Shown in pieces: positions 52,718 to 61,366 of a DNA stretch of 64,000 bases (position 1 is the first letter of the stretch; the number at the start of each line of letters is the position of its first letter). The notes under the pieces were generated by a model. That model did no database searches. It saw nothing but the letters and a program-made list of their open reading frames with translations, and was not told where the DNA came from. Origin of the DNA: Bacteroidota bacterium (GTDB lineage: Bacteria > Bacteroidota > Bacteroidia > UBA4408); NCBI GenBank assembly GCA_016721765.1, contig JADKHO010000002.1, positions 806,001-870,000 on the forward strand, written 5' to 3'. The position numbers and the translations under genes are program-made.

Positions 52718-53986
52718 ATGGCAAATCTTGAGTCCTCCTTTTTAGGAATAAAATCTCCAAATCCTTTTTGGTTGGCGAGTGCTCCTCCAACAGATAAAAA
52801 AATAAATGTAATGCGCGCTTTCGAAGCCGGTTGGGGTGGTGTGGTATGGAAAACACTGGGCGACCAGGTTAAAAATGTTTCTTCACGCTACTCTTCTGTT
52901 GACTTTGGCGGGCACCGAGCCATGGGTTTTAATAATATTGAATTGATAAGTGATAGACCGCTTGAAATAAACTTGCGTGAAATTCGTGAAGTATTGAGAG
53001 AATTCCCCGACCGTGCCATGATTGTTTCGTTAATGGCAAACAATACCAAAGAAAGTTGGAGAGAACTGATTAAAAAAGTTCAGGATACCGGATGTCATGG
53101 TTTGGAATTAAATTTTGGCTGCCCCCACGGAATGGTGGAAAGAGGCATGGGTGCAGTGGTTGGACAAGACCCAAGCATTGCAAAAATGGTAGTGGAATGG
53201 GTAATGGAATATGCCGAAATTCCGGTTATCACAAAACTTACCCCCAATGTGCATTCGGTTGTTCCTGCCGGTGAGGCTGTGATTGCTGCCGGTACAAATG
53301 GACTTTCCTTAATAAATACCATTCAATCCATAACCGGTGTTGACCTCGATACTTTTGTTCCCAATCCCAATGTGGGTGGAATGAGTGTGTATGGCGGATA
53401 TTGTGGCCCGGCAGTGAAGCCTATCGCACTTAAATTTTTGACTTCCCTTGGAAGAAATGAAAAAACTTCTAAAACGCCCATCTCCGGAATTGGCGGAATA
53501 AGTACCTGGAAAGATGCTGCAGAGTTTATGCTACTTGGCGCCAGTAACGTTCAGGTGTGCACCGCTGCCATGAAGCATGGTTTCCGCATTGTTACTGATA
53601 TGTGTGATGGATTGAGCAACTGGATGGACGAAAAAGGATTTAAAACAATTGATGACTTTGTGGGGCTATCCATCAAAAAAATTACCCATTGGGAAGAATT
53701 AGATATCAATTACCACATTACTGCAAATATTGATCAGGAGAAATGCATACACTGCGGTTTGTGCTACATCGCTTGTGAAGATACCTCACATCAATCCATC
53801 GATATCCGCAAAGGAATGCCTTATAACACTTATACCATTAAAGAAGAGGAATGTGTTGGCTGCAACTTATGCAAAATCATGTGCCCGGTAAACGATTGCA
53901 TTACCATGGTAGAACACCGAAAAGGACCTGAATACCTCAATTGGAAAGAATATCAAAAAAGAGGTCTGCCATTAAACGATCATTAA
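52718..53986 (+). CDS. preA: Dihydropyrimidine dehydrogenase, PreA-type catalytic subunit
   Basis: A 422-residue flavin and Fe-S protein. The N-terminal beta/alpha barrel (MANLESSFLGIKSPNPFWLASAPP) has the catalytic Cys in NFGCPHGMVERGMGAVVGQDP and the nucleotide-binding GIGGISTW. The C-terminal ferredoxin part carries two 4Fe-4S motifs (CIHCGLCYIAC and CVGCNLCKIMCP, each C-x2-C-x2-C-x3-C). It reduces uracil or thymine with NADH electrons. The start at 52718 is chosen at the first conserved block, after a spurious Phe/Leu-rich extension. No preT partner is adjacent. Confidence 0.92.
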   Translation: MANLESSFLGIKSPNPFWLASAPPTDKKINVMRAFEAGWGGVVWKTLGDQVKNVSSRYSSVDFGGHRAMGFNNIELISDRPLEINLREIREVLREFPDRAMIVSLMANNTKESWRELIKKVQDTGCHGLELNFGCPHGMVERGMGAVVGQDPSIAKMVVEWVMEYAEIPVITKLTPNVHSVVPAGEAVIAAGTNGLSLINTIQSITGVDLDTFVPNPNVGGMSVYGGYCGPAVKPIALKFLTSLGRNEKTSKTPISGIGGISTWKDAAEFMLLGASNVQVCTAAMKHGFRIVTDMCDGLSNWMDEKGFKTIDDFVGLSIKKITHWEELDINYHITANIDQEKCIHCGLCYIACEDTSHQSIDIRKGMPYNTYTIKEEECVGCNLCKIMCPVNDCITMVEHRKGPEYLNWKEYQKRGLPLNDH

Positions 53987-54005
53987 TCCTTGCTTGCAAG
54001 AGTTT

Positions 54006-54497
54006 TTAGTGTAAATCAAAGGTGCGTGTAAAATCCCGGTTCGGTGCTCCATTATGGCATCCGATGCAGGCTTCCCCTTTTTTACTTACACTATAATCTG
54101 CGGAACCATCGGTAGTGTATTCAGCCCACAACCAGCCATTGGCGGCACTTGCATGGTTTGAACTTTTTTTCATTACCACCAATAAAGATATACTTGTTCC
54201 GGTATAAACTTCTTTAACTAATACCGCGTCATCAGGAAATTTAGTTCCAATTGGAATTTTACCAGTAGTATCCAAAACAGATTGAGCAATAGCATTAAAG
54301 CGTAGTTTAAAAGCGCCATGCGGGCTCGGAGAAATGCCGGGTAATAGCATCCCATTTTGAAAATAGGTATATCCTCCTGATTCTGAAACTTCGTCGTATA
54401 GTGCTTCATCATACCCTGCTTCCACTTTATCATTGCGGCAGGCCTGAAGTATTACTAGAGCCATACAAATACTAATTAGTAAGCTATTTTTTTTCAT
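54006..54497 (-). CDS. Cytochrome P460-like lipoprotein
   Basis: A 163-residue lipoprotein. The signal peptide ends in ILQAC (lipid Cys at about residue 20). The C-terminus carries one c-type heme site, CIGCHNG (C-x2-C-H). Between them, the stretches EVYTGTSISLLVVMKK and WLWAEYTTDG have the look of the cytochrome P460 fold, in which a conserved Lys may cross-link to heme. Such proteins oxidise hydroxylamine or nitric oxide species or act in stress. It is transcribed away from the tyrosine degradation genes. Confidence 0.78.
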   Translation of the reverse strand: MKKNSLLISICMALVILQACRNDKVEAGYDEALYDEVSESGGYTYFQNGMLLPGISPSPHGAFKLRFNAIAQSVLDTTGKIPIGTKFPDDAVLVKEVYTGTSISLLVVMKKSSNHASAANGWLWAEYTTDGSADYSVSKKGEACIGCHNGAPNRDFTRTFDLH

Positions 54498-54708
54498 GTG
54501 GATGGAGCATTTATAATTTACATTTTGCTAAGCATTCTTAAGTTTATTAATTTCTAACCTCCGGGAAATAGAAAATGAAAGTAGGTATTTTCATTCAAAT
54601 TTCATGATAATCGGGCATTTCAAATACGTTGTTTTATTCATCTGATGAAAATCATATTTTTTTCCTTTTACACTGGCGTACTTTGATGAAAATTTAAGCA
54701 ACTAAATT

Positions 54709-55887
54709 ATGCCTTTTTATCAAAAAGTTGGAAAAATACCATCGAAACGCCATGTCGTGTTTCGGAATGAAAATGGAAATCTTTATCAGGAAGAACTTGT
54801 GGCTTCACAAGGCTTTAGCGGAATGAGCTCTTTGGTGTATCATTTGTTTCCTCCTACACAGGTGCGACAAGTAGGCACCCCATATTCGGTTAAACCTAAA
54901 ATTGCTGTAGAAACCAATATGCGAAATGTGAGTTTTAATGGTTTCGAAATTCCGGCAGAAGAAGATTATATTAAAAGTAGAAAAACGCTTTTTGTAAACA
55001 ATGACCTTCAAATTGGCTTAGCTGCTCCTTCTAAAACTGCCTCCTATTTTTTTAAAAATGCAGAGGCGGATGAAATGATTTTTATACACAAAGGCGCCGG
55101 TACTTTAAAAACAATGTTTGGTGCTGTTCCGTTTGAATATGGCGATTACCTAGTAATCCCAAAAGGTACGGTATACAAATTGGAACTGGATTCGAGCGAC
55201 AATCGTTTTTTATTTATAGAATCGAAGGGTCCCATAAATACGCCACGCAGATACCGAAATGAATTTGGACAGCACTTGGAACATTCACCCTTTTGTGAAC
55301 GAGATATTAAATGTCCGGAGCATTTAGAAACACACAATGAAGTGGGAGAATTCAGTGTTATGATTAAAAAGCAGGGTATCATTTTCCCTTACATTTATGA
55401 GAATCATCCTTTTGATTTAGTGGGTTGGGACGGTTATCATTATCCCTACGCATTCAACATTAAAAATTTTGAGCCCATAACCGGTCGCATCCACATGCCA
55501 CCACCCATTCATCAAACATTTGAAGGTAACAATTTTGTTGTTTGTTCCTTCGTTCCCCGCTTGTACGACTACCATCCCGAAGCCATACCGGCTCCGTATC
55601 ATCATAGCAATATTGATTCGGATGAAATTTTATATTACGTAGAAGGAGATTTTATGAGCCGTAACAACATTCAACGCGGTCAACTAACACTGCATCCCGC
55701 CGGTATTCCGCATGGTCCGCACCCGGGAGCCATCGAGCGAAGCATCGGCAAAAAAGAAACCAACGAATTGGCAGTAATGATTGATCCCTTTAACCCCGTA
55801 ATGCTCACAGAAGAGGCGATGATAATTGATATTAAAGATTATTACCAATCGTGGGCAAGTAAAAAAGAAAAAGTAGAAACAGTTTAA
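54709..55887 (+). CDS. hmgA: Homogentisate 1,2-dioxygenase
   Basis: A 392-residue cupin-fold enzyme that opens the homogentisate ring to maleylacetoacetate. The N-terminal half has MPFYQKVGKIPSKRHVVFR and the central PFDLVGWDGYHYPYAFNI, both typical. The iron ligands are expected in YHHSNIDSDEILYYVEG (His and Glu) and HPAGIPHGPHPG (His). It is somewhat shorter than animal enzymes (about 440 residues), as usual for bacteria. It is the first gene of a same-strand run through peroxiredoxin, hppD and paaABC. fahA and maiA, which finish the pathway, are not in the window. Confidence 0.95.
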   Translation: MPFYQKVGKIPSKRHVVFRNENGNLYQEELVASQGFSGMSSLVYHLFPPTQVRQVGTPYSVKPKIAVETNMRNVSFNGFEIPAEEDYIKSRKTLFVNNDLQIGLAAPSKTASYFFKNAEADEMIFIHKGAGTLKTMFGAVPFEYGDYLVIPKGTVYKLELDSSDNRFLFIESKGPINTPRRYRNEFGQHLEHSPFCERDIKCPEHLETHNEVGEFSVMIKKQGIIFPYIYENHPFDLVGWDGYHYPYAFNIKNFEPITGRIHMPPPIHQTFEGNNFVVCSFVPRLYDYHPEAIPAPYHHSNIDSDEILYYVEGDFMSRNNIQRGQLTLHPAGIPHGPHPGAIERSIGKKETNELAVMIDPFNPVMLTEEAMIIDIKDYYQSWASKKEKVETV

Positions 55888-55897
55888 AACTAAAAAA

Positions 55898-56539
55898 ATG
55901 AAAGTACTAGTTGGAAAAAAAGCTCCGATGTTTACAGAGGACGCCGTAATAAACGGAAATGATTTTGCAGAAAATTTTTCGCTCAAACAATATCTAGGCA
56001 AAAAGAATGTAGTGTTCTTTTTCTATCCCATGGACTTCACTTTTGTGTGTCCCACTGAACTTATAGCTTTTCAGAAGCATTTAAAAGATTTTGAAGAACG
56101 AGACACCGTTTTGGTGGCATGTTCTACAGATTCAAAATACTCACATTGGGCATGGCTCAACACCGATCAAAACAAAGGTGGTATAAAAGGGGTAACTTAT
56201 CCGATTGTTGCCGATTTATCAAAAATGATTTCTATGCAATACGGTGTATTGGCTGGGAACTATAGCTTGGATGCAGAAAACAACATCCAATTCAGCGGCA
56301 ACCCTGTTGCGTTTCGTGGTTTATTTTTGATTGATAAAAAAGGCACTGTTCGGCATCAGGTAATTAATGATTTGCCTTTAGGCAGAAGTGTACACGAAGC
56401 ATTAAGAATGGTTGATGCCTTGAATTTTAATGAAGAAAACGGAGAAGTATGCCCTGCTGATTGGGAAAGCGGAAAATCCGGACTTCAAACCACTGCCGCC
56501 GGAATTGCTGATTACTTGACCACATTAAATAAAAATTAA
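55898..56539 (+). CDS. Typical 2-Cys peroxiredoxin
   Basis: A 213-residue AhpC/Prx1-type enzyme. The peroxidatic Cys is in MDFTFVCPTELIAF and the resolving Cys in EVCPADW near the C-terminus, with the family's YPIVADLS and RGLFLIDKKG between them. It reduces hydrogen peroxide and organic peroxides with thioredoxin or a similar donor. It is placed between hmgA and hppD with gaps of 10 and 11 bases, so it is co-transcribed with two oxygen-activating iron enzymes. Confidence 0.94.
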   Translation: MKVLVGKKAPMFTEDAVINGNDFAENFSLKQYLGKKNVVFFFYPMDFTFVCPTELIAFQKHLKDFEERDTVLVACSTDSKYSHWAWLNTDQNKGGIKGVTYPIVADLSKMISMQYGVLAGNYSLDAENNIQFSGNPVAFRGLFLIDKKGTVRHQVINDLPLGRSVHEALRMVDALNFNEENGEVCPADWESGKSGLQTTAAGIADYLTTLNKN

Positions 56540-56550
56540 TTTTTTCACAC

Positions 56551-57711
56551 ATGAATACAGCCGATTTAACCGCAGTTAAAAATTTTAATTATTCCGAGAG
56601 CACTAAAATATTTGAAACGGCACAAGACTTTTTGCCTATAAATGGAACCGACTATGTGGAGCTATATGTGGGGAATGCCAAACAAGCAGCGCATTTCTAC
56701 AAAACAGCTTTAGGCTTTCAGGATTTAGCTTACGCCGGATTGGAAACCGGATTGCGCGATAAAACTTCTTATGTACTTCAACAAGGCAAAATCCGTTTAG
56801 TACTTACCACACCCTTCGATAGTGAAGGACCCATAGCGCAACATTTGAACAAGCATGGCGATGGTGTGAAAGTAATTGCCCTTTGGGTAAATGATGCCTA
56901 CGATGCTTTTGAACAAACTGTAAAGCGTGGTGCTATTCCATATCTGCAGCCCGAAACCATTCAGGATAAAGATGGCACTATACGCAGATCGGGCATTCAT
57001 ACTTATGGCGAAACGGTTCACATTTTTATTGAACGAAAAAATTACAATGGGATCTTTCTTCCAGGATATGAAAAATTAGAAACGGAATACCATCCCGGCA
57101 CAACCGGTCTAAAATACATCGACCATATGGTTGGTAATGTGGAACTAGGAGCCATGAACAAATGGGCTGAATTTTATGGTACCGTGATGGGCTTCGCGAA
57201 TTTGGTGACTTTTGATGATAAAGATATTTCAACCGAATACACTGCTTTGATGAGCAAAGTAATGAGCAATGGCAATGGCTATATAAAGTTTCCCATAAAT
57301 GAACCCGCAATCGGTAAAAAGAAATCGCAAATTGAAGAGTACCTCAATTTTTATAAAGGCCCCGGTTGCCAACATATTGCTGTTGCAACCGACGATATTT
57401 TGTTTACCATTTCGGAAATGCGAAAACGAGGTATCGAATTTTTGCATGTGCCCGGAACCTATTATGATACTGTTAAGGACCGTGTAGGCATTATAGAAGA
57501 AGATTTAAACGAACTCAAAAAAATGGGTATCATGGTCGACCGTGATGAAGAAGGATACCTGCTTCAAATCTTCACAAAACCGGTAGAAGACAGACCTACC
57601 TTATTTTTTGAAATCATTCAGCGCAAAGGAGCTAAATCCTTTGGTAAAGGGAACTTTCAAGCCTTATTTGAAAGCATAGAAGCAGAGCAAGCCCGCAGAG
57701 GAACATTATAA
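56551..57711 (+). CDS. hppD: 4-Hydroxyphenylpyruvate dioxygenase
   Basis: A 386-residue enzyme that converts 4-hydroxyphenylpyruvate to homogentisate. The N-terminal vicinal-oxygen-chelate half starts FLPINGTDYVELYVGNAKQAA. The C-terminal half carries the iron ligands: His in IDHMVGNVELG, His in GPGCQHIAVATDDI and Glu in LFFEIIQRKGA. GFGKGNFQALFESIE-like closing helix is present as FGKGNFQALFESIE. Standard length. It is 11 bases after the peroxiredoxin and 17 before paaA. Confidence 0.96.
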   Translation: MNTADLTAVKNFNYSESTKIFETAQDFLPINGTDYVELYVGNAKQAAHFYKTALGFQDLAYAGLETGLRDKTSYVLQQGKIRLVLTTPFDSEGPIAQHLNKHGDGVKVIALWVNDAYDAFEQTVKRGAIPYLQPETIQDKDGTIRRSGIHTYGETVHIFIERKNYNGIFLPGYEKLETEYHPGTTGLKYIDHMVGNVELGAMNKWAEFYGTVMGFANLVTFDDKDISTEYTALMSKVMSNGNGYIKFPINEPAIGKKKSQIEEYLNFYKGPGCQHIAVATDDILFTISEMRKRGIEFLHVPGTYYDTVKDRVGIIEEDLNELKKMGIMVDRDEEGYLLQIFTKPVEDRPTLFFEIIQRKGAKSFGKGNFQALFESIEAEQARRGTL

Positions 57712-57728
57712 TATTAAAAAAGCGAGTC

Positions 57729-58688
57729 ATGATAAAAATTTCAGACCAAGAAAAACTAGATGCATTTCAAGCCCGAATTGATGCAGACGAAAAAATAGAG
57801 CCGCGGGAATGGATGCCCGAAAATTACCGTAAAACCTTAATTCGGCAAATATCGCAGCATGCGCACTCCGAGGTAATTGGCATGCAACCCGAAGGGAATT
57901 GGGTATTGCGTGCACCTTCGTTGCGCGCAAAAAAAATACTACTTGCAAAAATTCAAGATGAAGGAGGGCATGGCTTGTACCTTTATTCGGCAGCCGAAAC
58001 GCTTGGCATTACTCGTGCCGAAATGATTCAGCAATTGCAGGAAGGCAAAGCAAAGTATTCGAGTATTTTTAATTATCCTTCGCTTACTTGGGCCGATATG
58101 GGTGCTATTGGCTGGCTGGTGGATGGTGCAGCAATTGTGAATCAAACCATGTTGGCTAAATGTTCATTTGGCCCTTATTCCAGAGCGATGTTGCGCATTT
58201 GCAAGGAAGAAGGATTTCACCAGCGACAAGGCTACGAAATAATGGGGAATATGATGAGTGGTACCCCTGCACAAAAAGAAATGGCACAAGATGCCATGAA
58301 CCGCTGGTGGTGGCCATCCTTGATGATGTTTGGTCCACCCGATTCAGAATCACCGCATACCGCTGAATCGATGAAATGGAAAATCAAAATCGAAAGCAAC
58401 GATAAATTACGGCAACGTTTTATTGATCGCACAGTAGAGCAAGCCCATCATATTGGTTTAACGGTTCCGGATGAGCAGCTGAAATACAACAAAGAAACTT
58501 TGCATTGGGAAATTGGTCCTATCAATTGGGAAGAATTTAAAAATGTGGTGAAAGGCAATGGTCCTTGCAACCATCAGCGCATGACGCATCATATCCACTA
58601 TCATAAAGAAGGCAGTTGGGTGAGGGAAGCAGCGATTGCGTATCAAAAAAACATGGAAAAAAAAGAAAGTTTGCTAATACCTAATTAA
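57729..58688 (+). CDS. paaA: Phenylacetyl-CoA epoxidase subunit PaaA
   Basis: A 319-residue catalytic subunit of the multicomponent monooxygenase that epoxidises phenylacetyl-CoA. The ferritin-like fold carries E-x2-H diiron motifs in HAHSEVIGMQ, QDEGGHGLYLY and KEEGFHQRQGYE, with further carboxylates in the helices. WMPENYRKTLIRQI near the N-terminus and RWWWPSLMMFGPPD are typical. Length matches the family (about 310-330). The start ATG is 17 bases after hppD, so the phenylacetate and tyrosine genes appear to be one operon. Confidence 0.96.
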   Translation: MIKISDQEKLDAFQARIDADEKIEPREWMPENYRKTLIRQISQHAHSEVIGMQPEGNWVLRAPSLRAKKILLAKIQDEGGHGLYLYSAAETLGITRAEMIQQLQEGKAKYSSIFNYPSLTWADMGAIGWLVDGAAIVNQTMLAKCSFGPYSRAMLRICKEEGFHQRQGYEIMGNMMSGTPAQKEMAQDAMNRWWWPSLMMFGPPDSESPHTAESMKWKIKIESNDKLRQRFIDRTVEQAHHIGLTVPDEQLKYNKETLHWEIGPINWEEFKNVVKGNGPCNHQRMTHHIHYHKEGSWVREAAIAYQKNMEKKESLLIPN

Positions 58689-58695
58689 AACGAAA

Positions 58696-58986
58696 ATGGA
58701 ACAGAACAATCAATTGGCCCAATGGGAAGTGTTTGTACAAGAAAAAAGCGGAAAGCCTTACGAACATGCAGGTAGCATTCATGCCTCCGACAAAAAAATG
58801 GCGCTGCAAAATGCCCGCGATATTTATACCCGAAGAAACGAAGGCCGCAGTTTGTGGGTGGTTCCAACCGATTTTATTGCCGCAACAGATAGAGACGATG
58901 AAGCGGAATTTTTTGATCCGGCAGAAGATAAAACTTACCGCACACCCAATTTTTACAAGATGCCGAAAGGTTCTACCAATATTTAA
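58696..58986 (+). CDS. paaB: Phenylacetyl-CoA epoxidase subunit PaaB
   Basis: A 96-residue small bridging subunit. EVFVQEKSGKPYEHAGSIHASDKKMALQNARDIYTRRNEG region (seen in parts as WEVFVQEKSGKPYEHAG and ALQNARDIYTRRNEG) and LWVVPTDFI are the family landmarks. It joins the two PaaAC heterodimers. It starts seven bases after paaA and is followed by paaC after 13 bases. Confidence 0.93.
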   Translation: MEQNNQLAQWEVFVQEKSGKPYEHAGSIHASDKKMALQNARDIYTRRNEGRSLWVVPTDFIAATDRDDEAEFFDPAEDKTYRTPNFYKMPKGSTNI

Positions 58987-58999
58987 TTCGTGATGTAAT

Positions 59000-59758
59000 A
59001 TGAAAACAAAAGAAGCAATTTATGCATATTGTTTGCGCATAGCCGATAACAACATGGTGCTGGCACAGCGTCTGGCAGAATGGTGCAGCCGTGGACCTAT
59101 TTTGGAAGAGGATTTAGCACTCACCAACATATCTCTTGATTTATTGGGGCAGGCAGAAAATTTTTATGGCTATGCAGCCGCAATAAAAGGCAATGGAGTT
59201 CAAGCGGATGATTTGGCATTTTTAAGAACCGAAAGGGAATATTACAATAATCTGTTGGTGGAACAACCGAATGGTGATTTTGCGTTTACAATGATGAAAC
59301 AATTGCTGTATGCGGCATTTGCAAAATTGCTGTATGAAGGACTCAGCACAAGCAATGACGCTAGTTTTCAAAGTTTAGCCACAAAAGGGTTAAAAGAAAT
59401 AAAATACCATCTACGCCATAGTGCCGACTGGATAGTACGTTTTGGGAATGGAACCGAGGAAAGTGCTAGTCGCGCGCAATTTGCGCTAAATGAGCTTTGG
59501 CCTTACACCGACGACCTTTTTGAAATGAATGCGGTGGATGCTGAATTAATTGGAGCAGGAATCAGTTTGAATTTAATGGACATGCAAGCACATTGGAAAC
59601 AATTGATTACCGAAATTGTAGCAGATGCGAATTTGCATATTCCTGAAACTGTTAATAGTATAAAAGGAGGCTGTAATGGAATACATTCCGAACATTTGGG
59701 ACATTTATTGTGTGAAATGCAATACTTACAGAGGGTTCATCCGGGGGCAAGTTGGTAG
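59000..59758 (+). CDS. paaC: Phenylacetyl-CoA epoxidase subunit PaaC
   Basis: A 252-residue structural partner of PaaA with the same ferritin-like fold. ADNNMVLAQRLAEWCSRGPILEEDLALTNISLDLLGQA at the N-terminus is typical, and it ends MQYLQRVHPGASW, the usual PaaC terminus, so the gene is complete. In characterised systems PaaC lacks a functional diiron centre and orients the substrate. After the stop there is an intrinsic terminator and not paaD or paaE, which normally follow. Confidence 0.93.
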   Translation: MKTKEAIYAYCLRIADNNMVLAQRLAEWCSRGPILEEDLALTNISLDLLGQAENFYGYAAAIKGNGVQADDLAFLRTEREYYNNLLVEQPNGDFAFTMMKQLLYAAFAKLLYEGLSTSNDASFQSLATKGLKEIKYHLRHSADWIVRFGNGTEESASRAQFALNELWPYTDDLFEMNAVDAELIGAGISLNLMDMQAHWKQLITEIVADANLHIPETVNSIKGGCNGIHSEHLGHLLCEMQYLQRVHPGASW

Positions 59759-59833
59759 ATTAGCCAAGTACGCCTAAATCCAATTTTCAGACTGATGGAT
59801 ATTTGGATACGAATTGTTTAAAATAAAGCACAA

Positions 59834-59863
59834 AAAAAGCCGCACTGATTAGTACGGCTTTTT
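59834..59863. terminator. Bidirectional intrinsic terminator between paaC and rplS
   Basis: AAAAAGCCGCACT (59834-59846) pairs with AGTACGGCTTTTT (59851-59863) with one C-A mismatch and a 4-base loop. With A runs on the left and T runs on the right it can stop both the paaC transcript and the converging rplS transcript. Confidence 0.82.
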
Positions 59864-59881
59864 ATTATTTTAGTAGAATAA

Positions 59882-60226
59882 CTAAACTCGTTTTTCTTTA
59901 ATTCTAGCTTTCTTACCGGTTAAATCACGTAAGTAGAATATTTTAGCTCTACGTACCACACCGGTTTTGTTTAATTCAATTTTATCGATAGCTGGTGAGT
60001 TTAGAGGAATAATACGCTCTACACCTACTCCATTCGACATTTTTCGGATGGTAAAAGTTTCGGCAGCGCCTTGACCTTTGCGTTGCAATACCACGCCTTG
60101 GAACTGTTGAACACGTTCTTTTGTTCCTTCAATAATTTTATAATGTACTGTCAAGGTATCACCGGCTTTAAATTTCGGGTGAGTTTTTTGTTCAGCTAAT
60201 TCGTCTACAAATTTAATTAAGTCCAT
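59882..60226 (-). CDS. rplS: Ribosomal protein L19
   Basis: A 114-residue 50S subunit protein. GDTLTVHYKIIEGTKERVQQFQGVV, the GVGVERIIPLNSP loop and the basic end AKIFYLRDLTGKKARIKEKR are the classic L19 sequence. Length is standard. trmD lies upstream on the same strand, an order that recalls the common rpsP-rimM-trmD-rplS cluster, but rpsP and rimM are not next to it here. Confidence 0.98.
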   Translation of the reverse strand: MDLIKFVDELAEQKTHPKFKAGDTLTVHYKIIEGTKERVQQFQGVVLQRKGQGAAETFTIRKMSNGVGVERIIPLNSPAIDKIELNKTGVVRRAKIFYLRDLTGKKARIKEKRV

Positions 60227-60286
60227 TGCTTTAATTTTATTATTACTGCTTTTTTGAAAAGGAGTGCAATATTACAAAAAATATTT

Positions 60287-60294
60287 CAAATCTA
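60287..60294 (-). promoter_or_regulatory. -7 element TAGATTTG (minus strand) of rplS
   Basis: CAAATCTA on the plus strand reads TAGATTTG on the minus strand, 60 bases before the rplS start and just before the trmD stop. It could allow rplS to be transcribed separately from trmD. Confidence 0.45.
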
Positions 60295-60298
60295 AAAT

Positions 60299-60973
60299 TT
60301 ATTTTAAAAGGTCGGGTCTTCTTTGTCGGGTGCGTTCCAGCGACTTTTCGTGCCGCCAATCAGCGATTAACTTTTCATTGCCCGAAAGTAAAATATCGGG
60401 CACTTTATTTCCTTTATAATCGGCCGGTCGGGTGTACACCGGAGGGGCTAATAAATCGTCTTGAAAAGAATCGTAAAGTGCCGAAGTTTCATCCGAAATC
60501 ACACCCGGAATGAGGCGAATAACCGCATCGCAAAGTACTGCAGCCCCTAGCTCGCCGCCCGACAGCACATAATCGCCAATAGAAATCTCCCTAGTAATGA
60601 ACAGTTCACGCACCCGCTCATCTACTCCCTTATAATGACCGCACAACAAGATAATATTTTGCAGGGTGGATAGGCGATTGGCGACCTTTTGGGTAAGTAA
60701 TTCACCATCGGGACTCAAGTAAATTATCTCATCGTACTTTCGTTGGCTTTTTAGGTCTTCGATGCAAGCAGCAATGGGTTCAATTGTCATTACCATTCCT
60801 GCACCTCCACCAAAGCTGTAATCGTCCACACTTTTTTGCTTTTGCGTGCTGTAATCGCGCAGGTTTATGAGATTTACCTCCGCCAAGCCCTTTTGAATGG
60901 CACGTTTTAAAATGGAGTGCTCAAATGGACTTTGAAGTAAATCGGGAAGTATGGTAATGATATCGATTCTCAT
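60299..60973 (-). CDS. trmD: tRNA (guanine-N1)-methyltransferase
   Basis: A 224-residue SPOUT enzyme that makes m1G37 in tRNA. RIDIITILPDLLQSPFEHSILKRA starts the family, DDYSFGGGAGMVMTIEPI binds SAM, and the knot region shows LLCGHYKGVDERV and EISIGDYVLSGGELGA with the catalytic Asp expected in SYDSF-type helix (here ALYDSFQDDLLAPPVYTRP). Length is near that of other short bacterial TrmD. A TAACTTTG box is 20 bases upstream of its start. Confidence 0.96.
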   Translation of the reverse strand: MRIDIITILPDLLQSPFEHSILKRAIQKGLAEVNLINLRDYSTQKQKSVDDYSFGGGAGMVMTIEPIAACIEDLKSQRKYDEIIYLSPDGELLTQKVANRLSTLQNIILLCGHYKGVDERVRELFITREISIGDYVLSGGELGAAVLCDAVIRLIPGVISDETSALYDSFQDDLLAPPVYTRPADYKGNKVPDILLSGNEKLIADWRHEKSLERTRQRRPDLLK

Positions 60974-60992
60974 TGTTTTTAAGGAAAGGGTG

Positions 60993-61000
60993 CAAAGTTA
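60993..61000 (-). promoter_or_regulatory. -7 element TAACTTTG (minus strand) of trmD
   Basis: CAAAGTTA on the plus strand, 20 bases before the trmD start. Confidence 0.5.
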
Positions 61001-61051
61001 GGAAATTCGTGGTTGATTAGCTGATGTGTTGATGGGTTGATAAGCTGATAA

Positions 61052-61340
61052 ATTTCTATATCCCCCGCTGGCGGGGGCAGGGGGTGGAATAGCATGCTGA
61101 TTTATTTAGATGATTATGATTTTTTTATGATTTAGGAGATGGAACGAGGTATCATCAAATTTCTATATCACCCGCTGGCGGGGGCAGGGGGTGGAATAGC
61201 ACGCTGATTCATTAAGATGATTATGATTTTTTAAGATTTAAGGCAAGGAACGTGGATTTTGCTAATTATTATATCCCCCGCTGGCGGGGGCAGGGGGTGG
61301 TATAGCATGCTGATTTATTAAGATGATTATGTTTTTTTAG
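61052..61340. repeat. Tandem element of about 106 bp, nearly three units, with a GC-rich hairpin
   Basis: This is the only gene-free stretch over 300 bases (60974-61366). Units begin near 61052, 61159 and 61265 with spacing 107 and 106. Each has CCCCCGCTGGCGGGGG (CACCCGC in unit 2), then CAGGGGGTGG, a TAGCATGCTGATT segment and an AT-rich tail. The CCCCCG/CGGGGG arms form a strong hairpin, and TAGCATGCTGA is itself partly palindromic around GCATGC. The linker after each hairpin (AGG..GGAACG.GG) is also conserved. The short GTTGATTAGCTGAT at 61012-61025 before the array recurs at 29326-29339. Confidence 0.85.
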
Positions 61341-61366
61341 ACGGGTTTGATTACCAAAATGATTAT

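Noticed and set aside
61052..61340. Possible CRISPR array of three repeats
   Set aside because: The supposed spacers are themselves conserved between units, so it is a tandem duplication of a 106-bp unit.
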